From contig NC_084834.1 of NCBI RefSeq assembly GCF_033115175.1, forward strand, positions 90,504,462-90,568,461: a stretch of 64,000 bases of DNA, written 5' to 3'. Position 1 is the first letter of the stretch. Every line of letters starts with the position of its first letter. The notes under the pieces were generated by a model that was not told the DNA's origin, searched no databases, and was given only the letters and a program-made list of their open reading frames with translations. Position numbers and translations under genes: made by a program. This stretch comes from Lepus europaeus. Taxonomy: Eukaryota > Chordata > Mammalia > Lagomorpha > Leporidae. Below are positions 62,546 to 64,000 of the stretch, one piece after another.

Positions 62546-63599
62546 AGCCTGAGTTCTTAATCTGCCAGAATAACAGCCTCTAAAAGAAACTTTTATTTTG
62601 CTACAGATGGTGGCCAGCTGCTACTTAATTAAACATAATATTAATTAAACATAATGACTTTAGAATTTGTGTACAACTTTGTGCATTTTTAGCTCCTTTC
62701 CCTTTATTTAGTTAATCTTTAATCTTTGGTCATATCTTTTTAGTGTAAAATTGGATGTTGTAATTGTCTAGGTGACCCTGTCACAATTTTGCAAGCTTCT
62801 GATCTAAGCTTCAAAGATGATACTCGAGACCATTTCCGCTTGGAGAATTTTAGACAACTTGGTGAACTTTGGATGCTCCTAGAGGCTGTGGAAATTCAGT
62901 GGAGAAAACCTGACTGATGAGTGCCTGTGGACTTTCCTTGGAGGGCAGGGTTAGCAGGGCAGAGGGACAGTGGGGATTGTTAGAAGCCGCTTTGGTGATC
63001 GGAGCCCTCTTGCCTTTAGGCAGATGTGTTCTGCGGTTGCTCTGGAAGAGATCTTCTGCCTTTGTGTTTACAGCTGGCTTGATAGTGTAAGAGCTACTTA
63101 TTGGGAGATGGACTGAGGAGCTGGAAAACTGTGATCATTTTGGTACCTCCATAGTGTGAGGGGTGTGGGGAGGGAGGAGGAAGCCACTGTTTTTCTGCTT
63201 TCTGGTACACTGCGTGATGGGTACCACTAGATTCCCTCCTTTAATCTTCACAACCACCCTGGTGTTTGTCCCTGCTGTAGAGATGATGAATTGGATGCCC
63301 AGACAGGTTCAGGTCAAAGTGAATTCCAGCCAGGTCTGCAGTTGCAACATCCATCTCCTCTGGCTGCAAAGCACAGGTGCCATCTCATTTTCCCTGCACA
63401 GTAAAGCTAATTCCCTTTGGCGTCAAATGGCGGCTTCTCCAGCCTTAAAATGTGCTTATCTTGAGTGTCATAACTGCATTTTGTAGGGCAAACTTGGGAG
63501 CTACCGTTTGGGTTGAGGTTATGCGTTGGTGAAACTTGGCTAGCGGCAGAACATGGAGCTCTTTGTCACATATCTCGCTATTTGAGGAATGTCACGTCA
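62546..63599. other. GPAT3 intron 1, nothing recognised
   Basis: No exon 2 of GPAT3 and no clear repeat. Confidence 0.55.
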
Positions 63600-63912
63600 T
63601 CTGCTCTGGCTGCCACAATAAAATACCTCAGACTGGGGGGCCTGAACAGCAGACATTCATTTTTCCTTCATTTTGAAGGCTAGAAGTCCAAGGTCAAGGT
63701 GTCAGTATGTTTACTTTCATTCAGAGGCCTCTCCCCTGGGCTTGTATGGGTGCTTCTCTCTCACTGTCTACCTTGCTTTTTCTGCACACACACCCTGGTG
63801 TCTCTGTGTCCACATTTCCTCTCCCAGAAACACTGGTCAGATAGGAGTAGGACCCTCTAATGGCTTCCTCATAATTTAATTGCCTTTAAAAGATCCTGTC
63901 TCCAAATAGGGT
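63600..63912 (-). repeat. MLT1/MST-like MaLR LTR, minus strand
   Basis: CTCAGACTGGGGGGCCTGAA, GAAGTCCAAGGTCAAGGTGT and CCTGTCTCCAAATAG occur in the order of an antisense MaLR LTR. A mariner-derived piece interrupts it at about 63911. Confidence 0.65.
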
Positions 63913-64000
63913 TTTTCAAAAAGTTCTTAGAAAATGAGGTTTAAAAGCAAGTTTATTTTCATGCAAAAAAAATTTGAAGTCCATGCATAGTTTTTGCCAT
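63911..64000. mobile_element. Mariner-derived element, runs off the window
   Basis: GTTTTTCAAAAAGTTCTTAG, then AAGCAAGTTTATTTTCATGC: same family as 57731. It is inserted in the MaLR LTR. Confidence 0.7.

Overview
This is eukaryotic, mammalian nuclear DNA, almost certainly rabbit (Oryctolagus cuniculus) or a close lagomorph. The diagnostic signal is some 60 copies of the lagomorph tRNA-derived SINE (C repeat, CSINE), plus a lagomorph-type LINE-1 3' end with its G-rich tract. Coding sequence is sparse and split by introns; most long open frames are read-through of SINEs, LTRs or CpG islands.

Genes. (1) ABRAXAS1 (FAM175A/CCDC98/Abraxas, the BRCA1-A complex scaffold) runs on the minus strand. 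Seven coding exons (18154 down to 1660) encode residues 1-227 with consistent splice phases; the last exons lie left of the window. Its CpG-island promoter is about 17560-18460. (2) GPAT3 (AGPAT9) starts on the plus strand in a second CpG island (about 55640-57010). Its first coding exon, 56695-56835, encodes residues 1-47; the rest lies to the right. The two genes are divergent, about 38.5 kb apart, in the order known from human 4q21.

Retrocopies. ABRAXAS1 intron 3 holds a full-length, uninterrupted DYNLT3 retrocopy (8433-8783, minus). GPAT3 intron 1 holds an HCCS processed copy (about 59248-60411, plus) that is frame-intact except for one nonsense codon. Both parents are X-linked in human. 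A 36-nt 5' fragment of U2 snRNA with a 14-bp target-site duplication sits 45-80 nt upstream of ABRAXAS1 exon 2, antisense to the gene.

Intergenic region (18.5-55.6 kb). This is a mosaic of CSINEs, L1 pieces and LTR elements. It includes a betaretrovirus-like LTR with a tRNA-Lys-type primer binding site and a 16-nt scrap of the second LTR (25425-25912). It also has a near-complete MaLR provirus (about 37600-40575) carrying SINE and hAT-like insertions, a CCAAT-rich ERV LTR on the minus strand (about 49556-49966), and a fossil mariner transposase element (about 36438-37590) with several related short derivatives. Target-site duplications allow the order of many insertions to be read. I found no bacterial features, CRISPR arrays or convincing novel protein-coding gene.
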